A stretch of 64,000 nt of DNA from an uncultured SAR86 cluster bacterium (GTDB taxonomy: Bacteria > Pseudomonadota > Gammaproteobacteria > Magnimaribacterales > D2472): the NCBI GenBank assembly GCA_902594005.1, contig CACJKN010000001.1:47083-111082 (forward strand). Direction: 5' to 3'. The notes under the pieces were generated by a model that ran no database searches, was not told where the DNA came from, and saw nothing but the letters and a program-made list of their open reading frames with translations. The position numbers were made by a program, and so were the translations under genes. Position 1 is the stretch's first letter; each line of letters begins with the position of its first letter. This document shows positions 1-10,444 of the stretch, piece by piece.

Positions 1-1070
1 TTAGACCTATAAAGCACAGCTGAATCTTGATAGAGTTCACCTTTTTCCATCCAATCCTTTACAACACCAGCTACAAACCTTGCCTCCTCTTGTTCATTGA
101 ATGCTTGATACAAAATTAAATTTTCTCCCTCAAGCTCCTCCGTCCAAAGATTCTTCCCAAGTCTATCAGCGTTGTAATCTATCAAAGCATTAGCAGCAGA
201 TAGGATTTTGCTTGTTGACCTATAGTTCTGCTCTAATTTAACAACACTTACCTTTTTGAACTCTTTTATATAAGCGTCTACATTCTCAACTTTTGCTCCT
301 CTCCATCCATATATAGATTGATCATCATCTCCAACAGCTGTTGTAAGTGCATCCTTAGAGGTTATTTCCTTCAGCCACTTATATTGAATGGTATTGGTAT
401 CTTGAAACTCATCAATCAAAACAGATCTAAACCTTTTGTGAAAATAACTTTTAACGGAGGCATTTTTCCTAATGAGCTCATAAGATTTTAGTATCAACTC
501 CGCAAAATCTACCAAACTGTCATTTCTACAAAGCTCTTCGTATTCTGTATAGACTCCTTTAATTATTTTTCTATAAAAGTCTCCTCTGTCTCTTATTGAT
601 TTAGCTCTTTTTCCAGAGTCCTTCCAACTATTTATTTGCCATTGTGTTTGTCGATATGGAAACTTTGCTTCATCAATGCCTTGTTCTTTAGACAGCCTTT
701 TTATAATTCTTAACTGATCATCAGCATCAAGGATTGTAAAACCTGAAGATAGCTCAGCTTCTTTGTTAAACCTTCTTAAGATTCTATGAGAGAGGCTATG
801 AAAGGTCCCACACCAAATCTCAGGAGATGGATGCTGAAGAAGATCTTCAATTCTTGATCTCATTTCATTGGCCGCTTTGTTTGTAAAAGTCACTGCCATA
901 ATTGAGCCAGGTGAAAAGCTAAGCGCCTCCACTTGCCAAGCTACTTTATGAACAAGCACCCTAGTTTTACCTGATCCAGCTCCTGCTAAAACCATAATAT
1001 TTTGGTCTTCGGAGGTGACGGCATGCCGTTGTTGATCGTTTAGATTTTCAAGTATGTGGGATACGTCCAT
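1..1070 (-). CDS. uvrD: UvrD/PcrA-family DNA helicase II, 3' end truncated by window edge
   Basis: Own translation of minus strand from ATG at 1070: MDVSHILENLNDQQRHAVTSEDQNIMVLAGAGSGKTRVLVHKVAWQVEAL...; Walker A GAGSGKT, DEFQDTN, GDDDQSIYGWRGA. Not in ORF track because it is open at the edge. Confidence 0.95.
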   Translation of the reverse strand, partial: MDVSHILENLNDQQRHAVTSEDQNIMVLAGAGSGKTRVLVHKVAWQVEALSFSPGSIMAVTFTNKAANEMRSRIEDLLQHPSPEIWCGTFHSLSHRILRRFNKEAELSSGFTILDADDQLRIIKRLSKEQGIDEAKFPYRQTQWQINSWKDSGKRAKSIRDRGDFYRKIIKGVYTEYEELCRNDSLVDFAELILKSYELIRKNASVKSYFHKRFRSVLIDEFQDTNTIQYKWLKEITSKDALTTAVGDDDQSIYGWRGAKVENVDAYIKEFKKVSVVKLEQNYRSTSKILSAANALIDYNADRLGKNLWTEELEGENLILYQAFNEQEEARFVAGVVKDWMEKGELYQDSAVLYRS

Positions 1071-1123
1071 ATGATTGTTTTAGTATATATTGAAACTAAT
1101 CATGTGGGTGTTAATATAATTTT

Positions 1124-2053
1124 ATGAACAAAGTTATGGAACATCTAGGCAGTAAGTACCCAATTATTCAAGCGCCAATGGGATGGATTGCAAGAAGTAA
1201 ACTTGCTTCTGCCGTCTCAAATGCAGGCGGGTTTGGAATAATAGAAACCTCATCTGGAGAGGTTGATGCTTGCAAAGAAGAAATCAAAAAAATGGCAGAG
1301 TTAACTGACAAACCTTTTGGAGTAAATCTGCCTTTATTGTTCTTAAGTGATTCGACAATGGTAGATTTTATTGTTGAACATGATGTTAATTTTGTTACAA
1401 CGTCTGCTGGAGATCCAGGAAAATACATAGATGTTCTAAAATCGGCAGATATTACCGTTTACCATGCGGTTCCAAGTTTGGCTGGAGCAAAGAAAGCCTT
1501 TGAAGCTGGTGTTGATGGGTTAGTTGTAGAAGGAACCGAAGGTGGCGGTTTTAAAAGTCCTGAGGAGGTTGGTTTGTTTGTTTTAATTCAAGCAATTAAG
1601 AATGAAATTGACTTACCAATAGTAGCCGCTGGCGGAATTGTAGATGGAGTTGGGATGGCAGCTGCGTTTGCTGCCGGCGCTGAAGGCATCCAAATGGGAA
1701 CAAGATTTGTTTCAAGCAAAGAGAGCCCTGTTCATAATAACTTCAAAAATACAATTGTTGGATCAGAAACAAATGGAACTTTAATTCTTAATAAAAAATC
1801 AAAGCCCTGCATACGAGCACTTAAAACAAACCTAACAAATGCAATTTATGAGAAAGGTGTTATGGAAATGTCCGAAATGATGGGCATTAAGAATTTATAT
1901 TTTGATGGAGACATGGAAGCAGCTCCAGCACTTGCAGGACAATCAGTGGGTTTAATTGATAAAGTAAAGTCAGTTGAAGAAATAATTAATGAAACTATTG
2001 TTGAGTTCAATCAAACAGTTTCTAGGCTAAATGAGAGTAAATTTAATGAGTAA
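1124..2053 (+). CDS. Nitronate monooxygenase / 2-nitropropane dioxygenase-like FMN protein
   Basis: ORF; PIIQAPMGWIA, VEGTEGGGF, AAGGIVDGVGMAAAFAAGAEGIQMGTRF motifs. Confidence 0.88.
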   Translation: MNKVMEHLGSKYPIIQAPMGWIARSKLASAVSNAGGFGIIETSSGEVDACKEEIKKMAELTDKPFGVNLPLLFLSDSTMVDFIVEHDVNFVTTSAGDPGKYIDVLKSADITVYHAVPSLAGAKKAFEAGVDGLVVEGTEGGGFKSPEEVGLFVLIQAIKNEIDLPIVAAGGIVDGVGMAAAFAAGAEGIQMGTRFVSSKESPVHNNFKNTIVGSETNGTLILNKKSKPCIRALKTNLTNAIYEKGVMEMSEMMGIKNLYFDGDMEAAPALAGQSVGLIDKVKSVEEIINETIVEFNQTVSRLNESKFNE

Positions 2054-2462
2054 TGAAATAAAAGATTTTTTTAAAACGTATTCAGACTTTGTCACTAAAG
2101 TAACTAGTGATCCTAGTCTTGATCTTGATGCATTAATGGAAAGATTAAAGGAGGTTGATGCTTCCTCTGATATTAAATCCGCAAGGTTGTTAACTGCTGC
2201 AATGGGCCTTGGAAGCGAGACTGGGGAATTTGTTGAGATTGTAAAGAAAATGTATCTTCAAGGTAAGCCTGCTTCAGAGGAGAACATCTTTCATATGAAA
2301 AGAGAGCTAGGCGACATAATGTGGTATTGGGCTACAGCATGTGCAGCTCTTGATTTAGATCCACATGAGGTAATTGCTGAAAATCAAAAAAAGTTAGAGG
2401 CAAGATATGGTGAACAATTTGAAGTGCAAAGGAGTGAGGTCAGAAAAGAAGGCGATCTTTAA
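2046..2462 (+). CDS. MazG-like nucleotide pyrophosphohydrolase family protein
   Basis: ORF (start moved to MSNEIKDFF); ETGEFVEIVKK...KRELGDIMWYWA resembles MazG-type ExxE...D motif. Confidence 0.75.
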   Translation: MSNEIKDFFKTYSDFVTKVTSDPSLDLDALMERLKEVDASSDIKSARLLTAAMGLGSETGEFVEIVKKMYLQGKPASEENIFHMKRELGDIMWYWATACAALDLDPHEVIAENQKKLEARYGEQFEVQRSEVRKEGDL

Positions 2463-2809
2463 TGGTTGAAAATATAGTTGCTTATATTTATTCAATTACT
2501 GGCTTAATATTTTTTATTGCGTGGCAAATGAATTACAGCCTTACAAAATACTTTATAAAAGAGAAAAATTTTACTAAGACATTGTACTTAGAGCTCTTTT
2601 TCTTAATCATTATTATGGTTTCTTATTACCTAAGTAGCTCAGCTTTCTTTATTTTGTTATTCATAATCCATGCAGCTAATATCTTTACAATTATTTTCCT
2701 AAAAGATCAGATCTTAGATTCTTCAGAAATTTTTGATTCGCAGATTATGGAGATAACAACAGTTTCTTATTACATAGTTGTTGGATTCTTGCTCGTGTTT
2801 TTTGCTTAA
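2462..2809 (+). CDS. Hypothetical small multi-pass membrane protein
   Basis: ORF overlapping preceding stop; hydrophobic segments. Confidence 0.6.
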   Translation: MVENIVAYIYSITGLIFFIAWQMNYSLTKYFIKEKNFTKTLYLELFFLIIIMVSYYLSSSAFFILLFIIHAANIFTIIFLKDQILDSSEIFDSQIMEITTVSYYIVVGFLLVFFA

Positions 2810-4159
2810 CTATTCAATAGCTTGAGTAATTAGATCATAAAAACCAGAGGAATAAAAATTACTATTTATGTTGGCTCCTGCAGCACGAGGTAAAGTCAAA
2901 ATCCAGTTTGATTGAGATAAATCGTTCGGAATTAATTTCATCTTCCTATCATTGGATGCATTTAGGATTGGTTCATATAGGCTAGACCTTACTACAACGA
3001 TATTACGAGCAAAATCAATCATTATATATTGCCCATCAAAACCTATTGTTGAATGAATAAAACTATTGTTTGGACAATTACCATTTTCATCATGAGTTTT
3101 TGCACAGATTTTCCAAAACTGAAGTCCGTAACTTTCGAGATTTCTTATCCTGCTTACATAAGAATTATAACTTAAGGAATTTCCTTCCCAGATTCCTCCC
3201 AAAAGCAGCATATAACCGAACTTGGCATAATCTCTTGCTGTTGCATCCAGACAACAATATGAAAGAATGTTGCCATTTGAATGTCCAAAATTCTGAAAAT
3301 CTTTCCACCAAATGGCATTCATATTGATCTTTGAAAAAAGGTAATAGTCTGCGAAAGTTTGAGGGTCCTGCCCCGTTGCTCTAAAAATAATTTCGCCTAA
3401 AACATTAGTATCGCAATTGGAATACTGAAAATCTCCTCTTTCATAAATTTCTGTTTCTGAAAACCATGGCTGAATAACTCCGCTTTCAGCTAAATCTCTA
3501 TTTATGCAACCGGTAAGCTGATCATCTGAATAAATAATATTTCCTCCTGAAGATGAATCAACCAAGTTTGAGCAAACTTTTAATCCCTGACTATCCGAAT
3601 CAAAACACATTGGCGTTAATCCTGATCTCATATCTAGTATATCTTTAATTGTGATGCTTGCCCTGTCATCATTTGCCCATTCTGAAATATATATTGAGGC
3701 TGAATCATTAATTGAAGAAATAAACCCCTCTGATTCTGCTATTCCAATTAAGAAGCTTGCAAAAGATTTTGCGCTTGACCATGACGAAGAGTAGCTTGAC
3801 TGATCTCTATCACCAAATTGAAGTTGGAGTAGTTCAGCATCAATTCCTGTTAGGTTTGATAAATTTGTTTTCTCTCCTTCTAAGATGCCTCTATATCTCT
3901 CATAAACCAACTTTCCATCTTTAATCACTATTGCTGATTGGGTGAAAGTTCCATCTGCAAAAGCAGAATCAAAGGCTTCTTTTAGTTTGTTCTCGTTCAT
4001 GCTTACGGAGCTTGGAGAGACAACCTCCCAAACTAACGGATGCACAGGTGAGGAAGAAGATACAGGCAAATCATAGCTAGGAGAGCTAGATCCTCCACTA
4101 CAAGAAACAATAAAAAATATTATAAAAGTTAACGTAAAAAGATTAGTTATCTTTCTCAT
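2810..4159 (-). CDS. Serine hydrolase lipoprotein, beta-lactamase (class C/PBP4*) fold
   Basis: Lipobox-like FFIVSCSGG; SSAKS (SxxK) and YSN-type motifs. Confidence 0.82.
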   Translation of the reverse strand: MRKITNLFTLTFIIFFIVSCSGGSSSPSYDLPVSSSSPVHPLVWEVVSPSSVSMNENKLKEAFDSAFADGTFTQSAIVIKDGKLVYERYRGILEGEKTNLSNLTGIDAELLQLQFGDRDQSSYSSSWSSAKSFASFLIGIAESEGFISSINDSASIYISEWANDDRASITIKDILDMRSGLTPMCFDSDSQGLKVCSNLVDSSSGGNIIYSDDQLTGCINRDLAESGVIQPWFSETEIYERGDFQYSNCDTNVLGEIIFRATGQDPQTFADYYLFSKINMNAIWWKDFQNFGHSNGNILSYCCLDATARDYAKFGYMLLLGGIWEGNSLSYNSYVSRIRNLESYGLQFWKICAKTHDENGNCPNNSFIHSTIGFDGQYIMIDFARNIVVVRSSLYEPILNASNDRKMKLIPNDLSQSNWILTLPRAAGANINSNFYSSGFYDLITQAIE

Positions 4160-5015
4160 CTAAACGTTTTAGTAAACTTGAGGTATCAAGTCTGCCTGCC
4201 CCCATGTTTTGTAATTCTTTGTAATATGATTTTATCACCTCAGTTGTAGAAATGTTGGCACCAATCTTTTTTGAGAACTTTGAAACTATTTCAAGGTCTT
4301 TAACCATTAAATCTACTGCAAAACCAAAGTCATATTCATCATCAATCATTGACTCCCATCTGTTTTCCATTTGCCAAGATTGTGCTGCGCCTCTTGAAAT
4401 GACATCTAAAACTTCTTTTGATGAGATGCCAGACTTTTTAGCAAAGCTAGCTGCCTCGGCTAAAGCCTGAATTAGTCCAGCGATACATATTTGATTAATC
4501 ATTTTTGTTAATTGTCCATTACCTGATGGCCCCATATATTTGTGGAAAGCTGAATAACAATCAAGAATTGGAGATATTTGTTTGTAAGCTGAGTTGTCTC
4601 CCCCTATCATAACTGAGAGTGAGCCATTTTGTGCTCCAGCCTCACCCCCTGAGACAGGGGCATCCAAAAAAATAGAATCTTTTTTTAAAATCTCTTTGCT
4701 TATTAAAGTCGCCGTATCAACAGAGGTTGTTGAATGATCAACTACTATGGTTCCCTCATTTATATGTTCCAAGATTCCATCACTACCTAAAACAACTTCT
4801 TCAATATCTCTATCTTCACTGAGGCATAGAAAGATTACCTTAGATTTTAAAGCAAGGTCTTTTACAGATTCACATGTCTCCCCTTCAAATTCGGAAGTCC
4901 ATTTTTGTGATTTGTTTGTTGTTCTATTAAATACTAGAGTTTGGTAAGATTTTGATATGTGGCCTGCAATCGGAAATCCCATAGTCCCAAGACCTATAAA
5001 TCCAACTTTTAGCAT
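4143..5015 (-). CDS. NAD(P)-dependent oxidoreductase, 3-hydroxyisobutyrate dehydrogenase family
   Basis: GFIGLGTMGFPIAGHI Rossmann start; DAPVSGGEAGAQNGSLSVMIGG; GQLTKMINQ. Confidence 0.92.
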   Translation of the reverse strand: MLKVGFIGLGTMGFPIAGHISKSYQTLVFNRTTNKSQKWTSEFEGETCESVKDLALKSKVIFLCLSEDRDIEEVVLGSDGILEHINEGTIVVDHSTTSVDTATLISKEILKKDSIFLDAPVSGGEAGAQNGSLSVMIGGDNSAYKQISPILDCYSAFHKYMGPSGNGQLTKMINQICIAGLIQALAEAASFAKKSGISSKEVLDVISRGAAQSWQMENRWESMIDDEYDFGFAVDLMVKDLEIVSKFSKKIGANISTTEVIKSYYKELQNMGAGRLDTSSLLKRLDEKDN

Positions 5016-5019
5016 CTAG

Positions 5020-5667
5020 TTATCTTTCTTTAAGTCCGTTTTCTTTGAGAGTTTTCATTATTTTATCAAATTGGTCCTGCCCGAAAAAATGCTTGTCTCC
5101 AATAACCGTTAAAGGGACGCCATGATGTCCTGCATTCAATTGATCAACCTGGTTTTGTTTTATTTGTCCAATGATTTCTTCTTCATGGACGTTTATGCTA
5201 TCCCTTAGTTGATTTAGATCTAGCCCAACCTTCTTGGCAGCTTCTGATAGATTTTCATCAGTATTCCAGTTCTCAACTCCTCCGAAGATTAAGCTTGATA
5301 CCTCAAAAGCAAACTCCATACCAACACCTTTCATTTGTGCCATTTGTCCTAAATGACAAATATCAAATATATAAGGTTGATGGCTTGATATTTTCCCAGT
5401 CATAATATTTTGTCTAATAGGGTCTGGTTTGAGCTTTGATGTAAAAGGGATACCGAGCTTTTTTGCTTGTAGCCTCATATCTATCATTTTAAAAAAGAAA
5501 AATGTAAAAAAATTCTTACCTTCAAACCACTCAGGCATTCTGATGGCTATTGGATAAACAACCTTAAAGTTTATTTCAATATCATACTTTTCTTTAAGCT
5601 TAAGCATTCTAGGGAGTATCAAATATGAATAGGGACTTCTATATGAAAAATATAGATCTATTTTCAT
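5020..5667 (-). CDS. DsbA-like / 2-hydroxychromene-2-carboxylate isomerase family protein
   Basis: IDLYFSYRSPYSYL N-terminus and GVPLTVIGDKHFFGQDQ C-terminal motif. Confidence 0.8.
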   Translation of the reverse strand: MKIDLYFSYRSPYSYLILPRMLKLKEKYDIEINFKVVYPIAIRMPEWFEGKNFFTFFFFKMIDMRLQAKKLGIPFTSKLKPDPIRQNIMTGKISSHQPYIFDICHLGQMAQMKGVGMEFAFEVSSLIFGGVENWNTDENLSEAAKKVGLDLNQLRDSINVHEEEIIGQIKQNQVDQLNAGHHGVPLTVIGDKHFFGQDQFDKIMKTLKENGLKER

Positions 5668-6641
5668 GAGATTTTTGCTTTATTATTAAAATCTGAAGTA
5701 GCCTCACTAAACTCAGCTCTTATTCTTTCAACTAAAGATTCAACAGTTGGAGCGTCCTCTATGAGACCAATTCCCTGACCAGACCCCCAAATATCTTTCC
5801 ATGCCTTCGAATCTGTATTCCCACCAGAGCCGAAGTTCATTGCAGATTTATCTGCAGTTGGAAGATTATCTGGATCAAGACCAGCATTTTGAATAGAAGG
5901 TTTAAGGTAGTTCCCTAGGACACCAGTAAATAAGTTTGAATACACGATATCGTTAGCGGAGCTTTCAATTAACATCTGTTTATATTCTGGCTCAGCATTT
6001 GCTTCATGTGTTGCAATAAATCTTGTGCCTAGATAAGCAAAATCAGCACCGAGTGCCAGCGCAGATGCAACGGAATAACCGTCTCCTATGGAGCCTGACA
6101 AAATAATAGTTCCATCGAACCAAGATTTTACTTCTCTTAGAAGAGCAAAAGGAGATAATGCCCCTGCATGACCTCCTGCTCCAGCGCAAACTAAAATTAA
6201 GCCATCGACGCCCATATCAGCAGCTTTTTTTGCATGCCTTACATTAATAACGTCGTGAAAAACCAAACCTCCATAACTATGGGCTGCCTCAACAACTTCT
6301 GCGGGTGGTCTCAATGAAGTAATGATTATTGGCACTTCATGCTTTACGCAAATCTCCATATCGCCTTGTAATCTATCGTTTGATCCATGGCAGATTTGGT
6401 TTACTGCAAAGGGTGCTACCTTTTTGTCCGGATTTTGTTCTTGGTACTCTTTTAATTCTGTTTTAATTCTTACAATCCATTCCTCTAGCACATGCTGTGG
6501 TCGTGCGTTAAGTGCTGGAAAAGATCCAATTATCCCAGCTTTACATTGTGCAATTACCAAATCGGGAACAGAGATAAGAAACAAAGGCGCTCCAATGACA
6601 GGTATAGAAATATTATCTTTTATTGAATCTGGTATAGGCAT
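5664..6641 (-). CDS. Nitronate monooxygenase family protein
   Basis: PVIGAPLFLIS, VCAGAGGHAG, SGSIGDGYSVASALALGADFAYLGTRF. Confidence 0.9.
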   Translation of the reverse strand: MPIPDSIKDNISIPVIGAPLFLISVPDLVIAQCKAGIIGSFPALNARPQHVLEEWIVRIKTELKEYQEQNPDKKVAPFAVNQICHGSNDRLQGDMEICVKHEVPIIITSLRPPAEVVEAAHSYGGLVFHDVINVRHAKKAADMGVDGLILVCAGAGGHAGALSPFALLREVKSWFDGTIILSGSIGDGYSVASALALGADFAYLGTRFIATHEANAEPEYKQMLIESSANDIVYSNLFTGVLGNYLKPSIQNAGLDPDNLPTADKSAMNFGSGGNTDSKAWKDIWGSGQGIGLIEDAPTVESLVERIRAEFSEATSDFNNKAKIS

Positions 6642-6686
6642 ATAAGCTCCTAAGTAATAGAATTAAAAAACTTAATATACCAGTAA

Positions 6687-7319
6687 ATGAATAACCGTTT
6701 TAATCTATTTTTAATTTTTTTTTCTATTCTCCTATCTTCTTGCTCGCAGGAAAAAGAAAATCAAACATGCTTAGTATATGAAAGCCAAGAAGAAGAATTT
6801 GCTTATGTCCAGATTGTTGGAGAAAAAGATATTAATTTAGATTTTTCTTCGTTCATAGCTACCTACCAAACTAGAGGAGAGTTTAGTGGCTCTTTAGGAG
6901 ATCTTGCTGAACACGAGGGCTTGGATTTATTCAATATTGATAAAGATTTATCTGATATACCCATACAAACAATAGCTAAAGGAGTTGTCGTTTATGCAAG
7001 GACTGGGTGTCCATCAAGTACACAGTTTTCGGATAATACAATGTTGCGGGAGTGTGGTGCAGGCTGGGGCAATCATTTAGTAATAGATCATGGAGATAAT
7101 ATTTACTCAAGATATGGTCACATGAGGTTTGATGGAGTTTATAAAAGAGTTGGGGATAAAGTTAATAAAGATGAAATTATTGGGCTGATGGGCAACTCTG
7201 GAAGAAGTGAGGGAAGACATCTCCATCTAGAAATAGGATATTATTCAGGTGATTTTGATAGCTGTGAGCCTTCTAAGTCTTTTGACTTTGTTGTTAATCC
7301 AGCTGCTTATGGATTTTAG
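6687..7319 (+). CDS. M23-family (LytM-like) peptidase lipoprotein
   Basis: Lipobox LLSSCSQ; GNHLVIDHGDNIYSRYGHM...VGDKVNKDEIIGLMGNSGRSEGRHLHLEI. Confidence 0.88.
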   Translation: MNNRFNLFLIFFSILLSSCSQEKENQTCLVYESQEEEFAYVQIVGEKDINLDFSSFIATYQTRGEFSGSLGDLAEHEGLDLFNIDKDLSDIPIQTIAKGVVVYARTGCPSSTQFSDNTMLRECGAGWGNHLVIDHGDNIYSRYGHMRFDGVYKRVGDKVNKDEIIGLMGNSGRSEGRHLHLEIGYYSGDFDSCEPSKSFDFVVNPAAYGF

Positions 7320-8608
7320 TTGTTGCTTGCGTAATCTAGAGCTAAATAAACCATTGCTTTAACTCCTTCATCTAAAGCTCGATCATCTATTTTAAAGAAT
7401 GGAGTGTGATTTCCAGGAGCTACATCAACACCTGGCTCGTTTACACCTAACCAAAAATACATACCTGGTATTTGTTGAGAAAAGAAAGAAAAATCCTCAG
7501 CGCCTGTAGTAGGTTTATCAAGAATAAAAAATTTCCCATCAGCAGCTTCTGACAACGTCTGCGAATATTTATTTGTTAATTCTACGTTGTTAAAAGTGAC
7601 TGGATAAAAACCTCCGACATCAAACTCTACATCAACCTTTGTTCCAGTTCCTTCTGCAACTCCTCGAGCTATCTGCCTAATCTCATCATAAATCTCTGCA
7701 CGCAAGTCTGGATCAAATGTTCTGATCGTTCCTGTAATTTGTGATTTATCAGGGATAATATTGTTCCTAGTTCCAGCTTGAACCATTCCTACTGAAATTA
7801 CTGCAGGATTGTTAATGATATTTATTCTTCTACTTACAACTGTATTTAATGATTCAATTAATTGTGCTGTAGCCATAATTGGATCGATGCTATCCCATGG
7901 CCTTGATCCATGCGCTTGAACGCCATTAACAGTGATTCTGTAAGAAGATGCAGCGGCCATTGCTGGTCCAGGCAGGACACCAAGATGACCATGTCGTGAA
8001 TTAGTGACATGAAGTCCGAATATTACTTCAGGCTTATATCTATCAAATATTCCCTCAGCAAGCATAAGTTCAGCTCCACCGCCCTCACCCTCAGGTGCAC
8101 CCTCTTCAGCTGGCTGAAATATAAGCATTATATTTCCTTTTAGATTCTTTTTATTTTTAGCAAGAAACTCAGCAGCTCCCATCAAGATAGCAACATGAGC
8201 ATCATGACCACATGCATGCATAACTCCGACATCTTGACCTAAATATGTTGTTCTTTGCTTCGATGCGAATGGCAGTCCCGTTTGCTCAGTAACCGGAAGT
8301 GCGTCCATATCTGCTCTTAGGGCTATTGTTGGTCCAGGTTTGCCGCCTCTTATTAATCCAACAACTCCGGTGTAAGCAATTCCAGTTTCCACCTCTACGC
8401 CAAGGGATACTAAGTGCTCAGCAACTTTTTTTGAAGTTCTAAACTCTCTATTGCCTAGCTCGGGAAACTCATGGATATCATGACGCCATTCAATAACTTT
8501 TTCCATTAAAGGATCTAAATCAGCTTGAAGTTTCTCTTTAAGGTCTTGAGCAGCCAAAAACCCCGAGATGAGAATTGTTGGTATAAATAAATATTTCGTT
8601 ATTTGCAT
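7316..8608 (-). CDS. M20-family amidohydrolase/peptidase (hippurate hydrolase-like)
   Basis: RHDIHEFPELGNREFRTS, ALRADMDALPVTE, VMHACGHDAHVAILMGAAEFL; start set at MQITKYLF (ORF open to 8644). Confidence 0.93.
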   Translation of the reverse strand: MQITKYLFIPTILISGFLAAQDLKEKLQADLDPLMEKVIEWRHDIHEFPELGNREFRTSKKVAEHLVSLGVEVETGIAYTGVVGLIRGGKPGPTIALRADMDALPVTEQTGLPFASKQRTTYLGQDVGVMHACGHDAHVAILMGAAEFLAKNKKNLKGNIMLIFQPAEEGAPEGEGGGAELMLAEGIFDRYKPEVIFGLHVTNSRHGHLGVLPGPAMAAASSYRITVNGVQAHGSRPWDSIDPIMATAQLIESLNTVVSRRINIINNPAVISVGMVQAGTRNNIIPDKSQITGTIRTFDPDLRAEIYDEIRQIARGVAEGTGTKVDVEFDVGGFYPVTFNNVELTNKYSQTLSEAADGKFFILDKPTTGAEDFSFFSQQIPGMYFWLGVNEPGVDVAPGNHTPFFKIDDRALDEGVKAMVYLALDYASNN

Positions 8609-8671
8609 ACTTAAAAGTTTACAAAAAAGGTTTTGGATTGTCATTTTTATGACGACTTGGTATTGAAGTCA

Positions 8672-9361
8672 CTAATCTAGATTAATGTTATCTGCTACCC
8701 AACTAATTGACCAAAGATGTCCTAATCTTTTTCCTCTATATTGACGTGGAAGCCTAACAACGCTGGATTCTTTAAAATCTATTAACTGAGGATCATAATC
8801 AAAGCTATTAAAAGCATAATCTAGTTTTTTAATCGTTCTCCATTGGTAGTAGGAAACATTATTATTTTTTGATGTTGGATGTTCATAGCCGCAATATTTT
8901 TTTAAGTCACTACTACCTAAAGGTGCGGCTATAACATGTATCTCTGTTTCTATAGCCTCTATCTCATTTAGTAATAATGAAGAAAGTATGCCTCCATAAC
9001 TATGTCCCAGAATTGTAATCTTTTCGATATCTTTCATTGCTGATATTTCTTTCATAAGGATTAGAATGGTTTTTTGTGGACATTTTGTTGTATCCCATCG
9101 AAAAAAATAAGTCTTTGTAACTTCACTATCTATGGTCTGAAGTGGATAGATCCATTCAAATCCTCTGCTATCCCGGCCATGGATGCTAATCAGGATTTCT
9201 TTGCCTATTTGGCTGGCTTCAAGATCATGAAGACCAAAATCGAGATCCATAAGCTTCTGACCAGATTTAAGATATTCCTTATCAGGGTCTAGCTCATAAA
9301 GATTTAAAGAAAGTAATTCTAATGGAGTTATTAAAAGGGCAAACAAAAGATAAAACTTCAT
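8672..9361 (-). CDS. Alpha/beta-hydrolase-like secreted protein
   Basis: Signal-peptide-like N-terminus; ILGHSYGGILSSLLL nucleophile elbow. Confidence 0.65.
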   Translation of the reverse strand: MKFYLLFALLITPLELLSLNLYELDPDKEYLKSGQKLMDLDFGLHDLEASQIGKEILISIHGRDSRGFEWIYPLQTIDSEVTKTYFFRWDTTKCPQKTILILMKEISAMKDIEKITILGHSYGGILSSLLLNEIEAIETEIHVIAAPLGSSDLKKYCGYEHPTSKNNNVSYYQWRTIKKLDYAFNSFDYDPQLIDFKESSVVRLPRQYRGKRLGHLWSISWVADNINLD

Positions 9362-9367
9362 AATCTT

Positions 9368-10444
9368 TTATTCTTCAACAAAACCTTGCCATCTCTGCAT
9401 ATATTTTATGAAGGTTTCACTTAGGCCTTCTTGGGTCAGATGCTCTTTAGAAACGGGTAGCTCTATTGGTTCAAACCTTTCATCTGCTATCACTCTCCTG
9501 GGGAAGTCATGATGAAGTATGCCAGCTCTTCCGACTGTTACAAAATCAACATCCTTTTCTAATATTTTCATTACACTTTCGCCTGATCTTATGTTGCCGG
9601 CTACTGTAAGCATTGTGTTGCCAAAATCCATGTCTGTGAAATGCTGTAATAAATTTTTTCCTTTATATTCTTCTTCATTTGGGTCTTTAAATGAATCCCA
9701 AAGTGACATATCTAAGAAATCAATATTATTTAAGGCAATAAGCTCCTGACATACCTCTTTTATCTCTCCAAGCTTTAATCCAAATCCTTCTGGTGAAAGT
9801 CGAACCCCTAGAACAAAATCTTTGCCACAGTTATTTCTTATGCCCTCAACTATCTCAAAAATAATCCTCGATCTATTTTCATTAGAGCCACCGTATTCAT
9901 CCTGACGTCTATTAATTTCGGATGATAAAAATTGAGAAAGTATATAACCATGAGCTCCGTGTATTTCAACTCCTTGATAGCCAGATTTTTTAGCCCTGAC
10001 CGCTGCAGCTATAAAGTCTTCTCGAAGTTGTATAACTTCTTCAAAAGATAAACTTCTTGCGCCTGTATTGCTGTCATCTGATGGGCATACAGGTTGAGTA
10101 TTTATAAGGTCTTTCGGTGAACGCATTCCGGCATGATGTAGTTGAGCAATTGCTAAGCTTTCATGCTTTTTAATTTTGGAGGTAAGCTTTGTTAAACCAT
10201 CGATATGCTTGTCATCAAAAATTCCAAGCTGTCCAGGAAATCCTTTGCCTATATCTTGAACATGAGATGCACAAGACATAGTTATACCAAAGCCACCTTC
10301 TGCCCTCTTTGTCAGCCAATGATATTCATCATCCGAAAGCACTCCATCTTCATGGCTTTGTGTATTAGTGAGGGGCGCAAGCATAAATCTATTTTTCATT
10401 TGATGACCAGAAGCAAAAGTTAACTTGTCATTGAGTGATTTCAT
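9368..10444 (-). CDS. NADH:flavin oxidoreductase, Old Yellow Enzyme family
   Basis: MKNRFMLAPLTNTQS, AIAQLHHAGMRS, GVEIHGAHGYILSQFLS. Confidence 0.93.
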   Translation of the reverse strand: MKSLNDKLTFASGHQMKNRFMLAPLTNTQSHEDGVLSDDEYHWLTKRAEGGFGITMSCASHVQDIGKGFPGQLGIFDDKHIDGLTKLTSKIKKHESLAIAQLHHAGMRSPKDLINTQPVCPSDDSNTGARSLSFEEVIQLREDFIAAAVRAKKSGYQGVEIHGAHGYILSQFLSSEINRRQDEYGGSNENRSRIIFEIVEGIRNNCGKDFVLGVRLSPEGFGLKLGEIKEVCQELIALNNIDFLDMSLWDSFKDPNEEEYKGKNLLQHFTDMDFGNTMLTVAGNIRSGESVMKILEKDVDFVTVGRAGILHHDFPRRVIADERFEPIELPVSKEHLTQEGLSETFIKYMQRWQGFVEE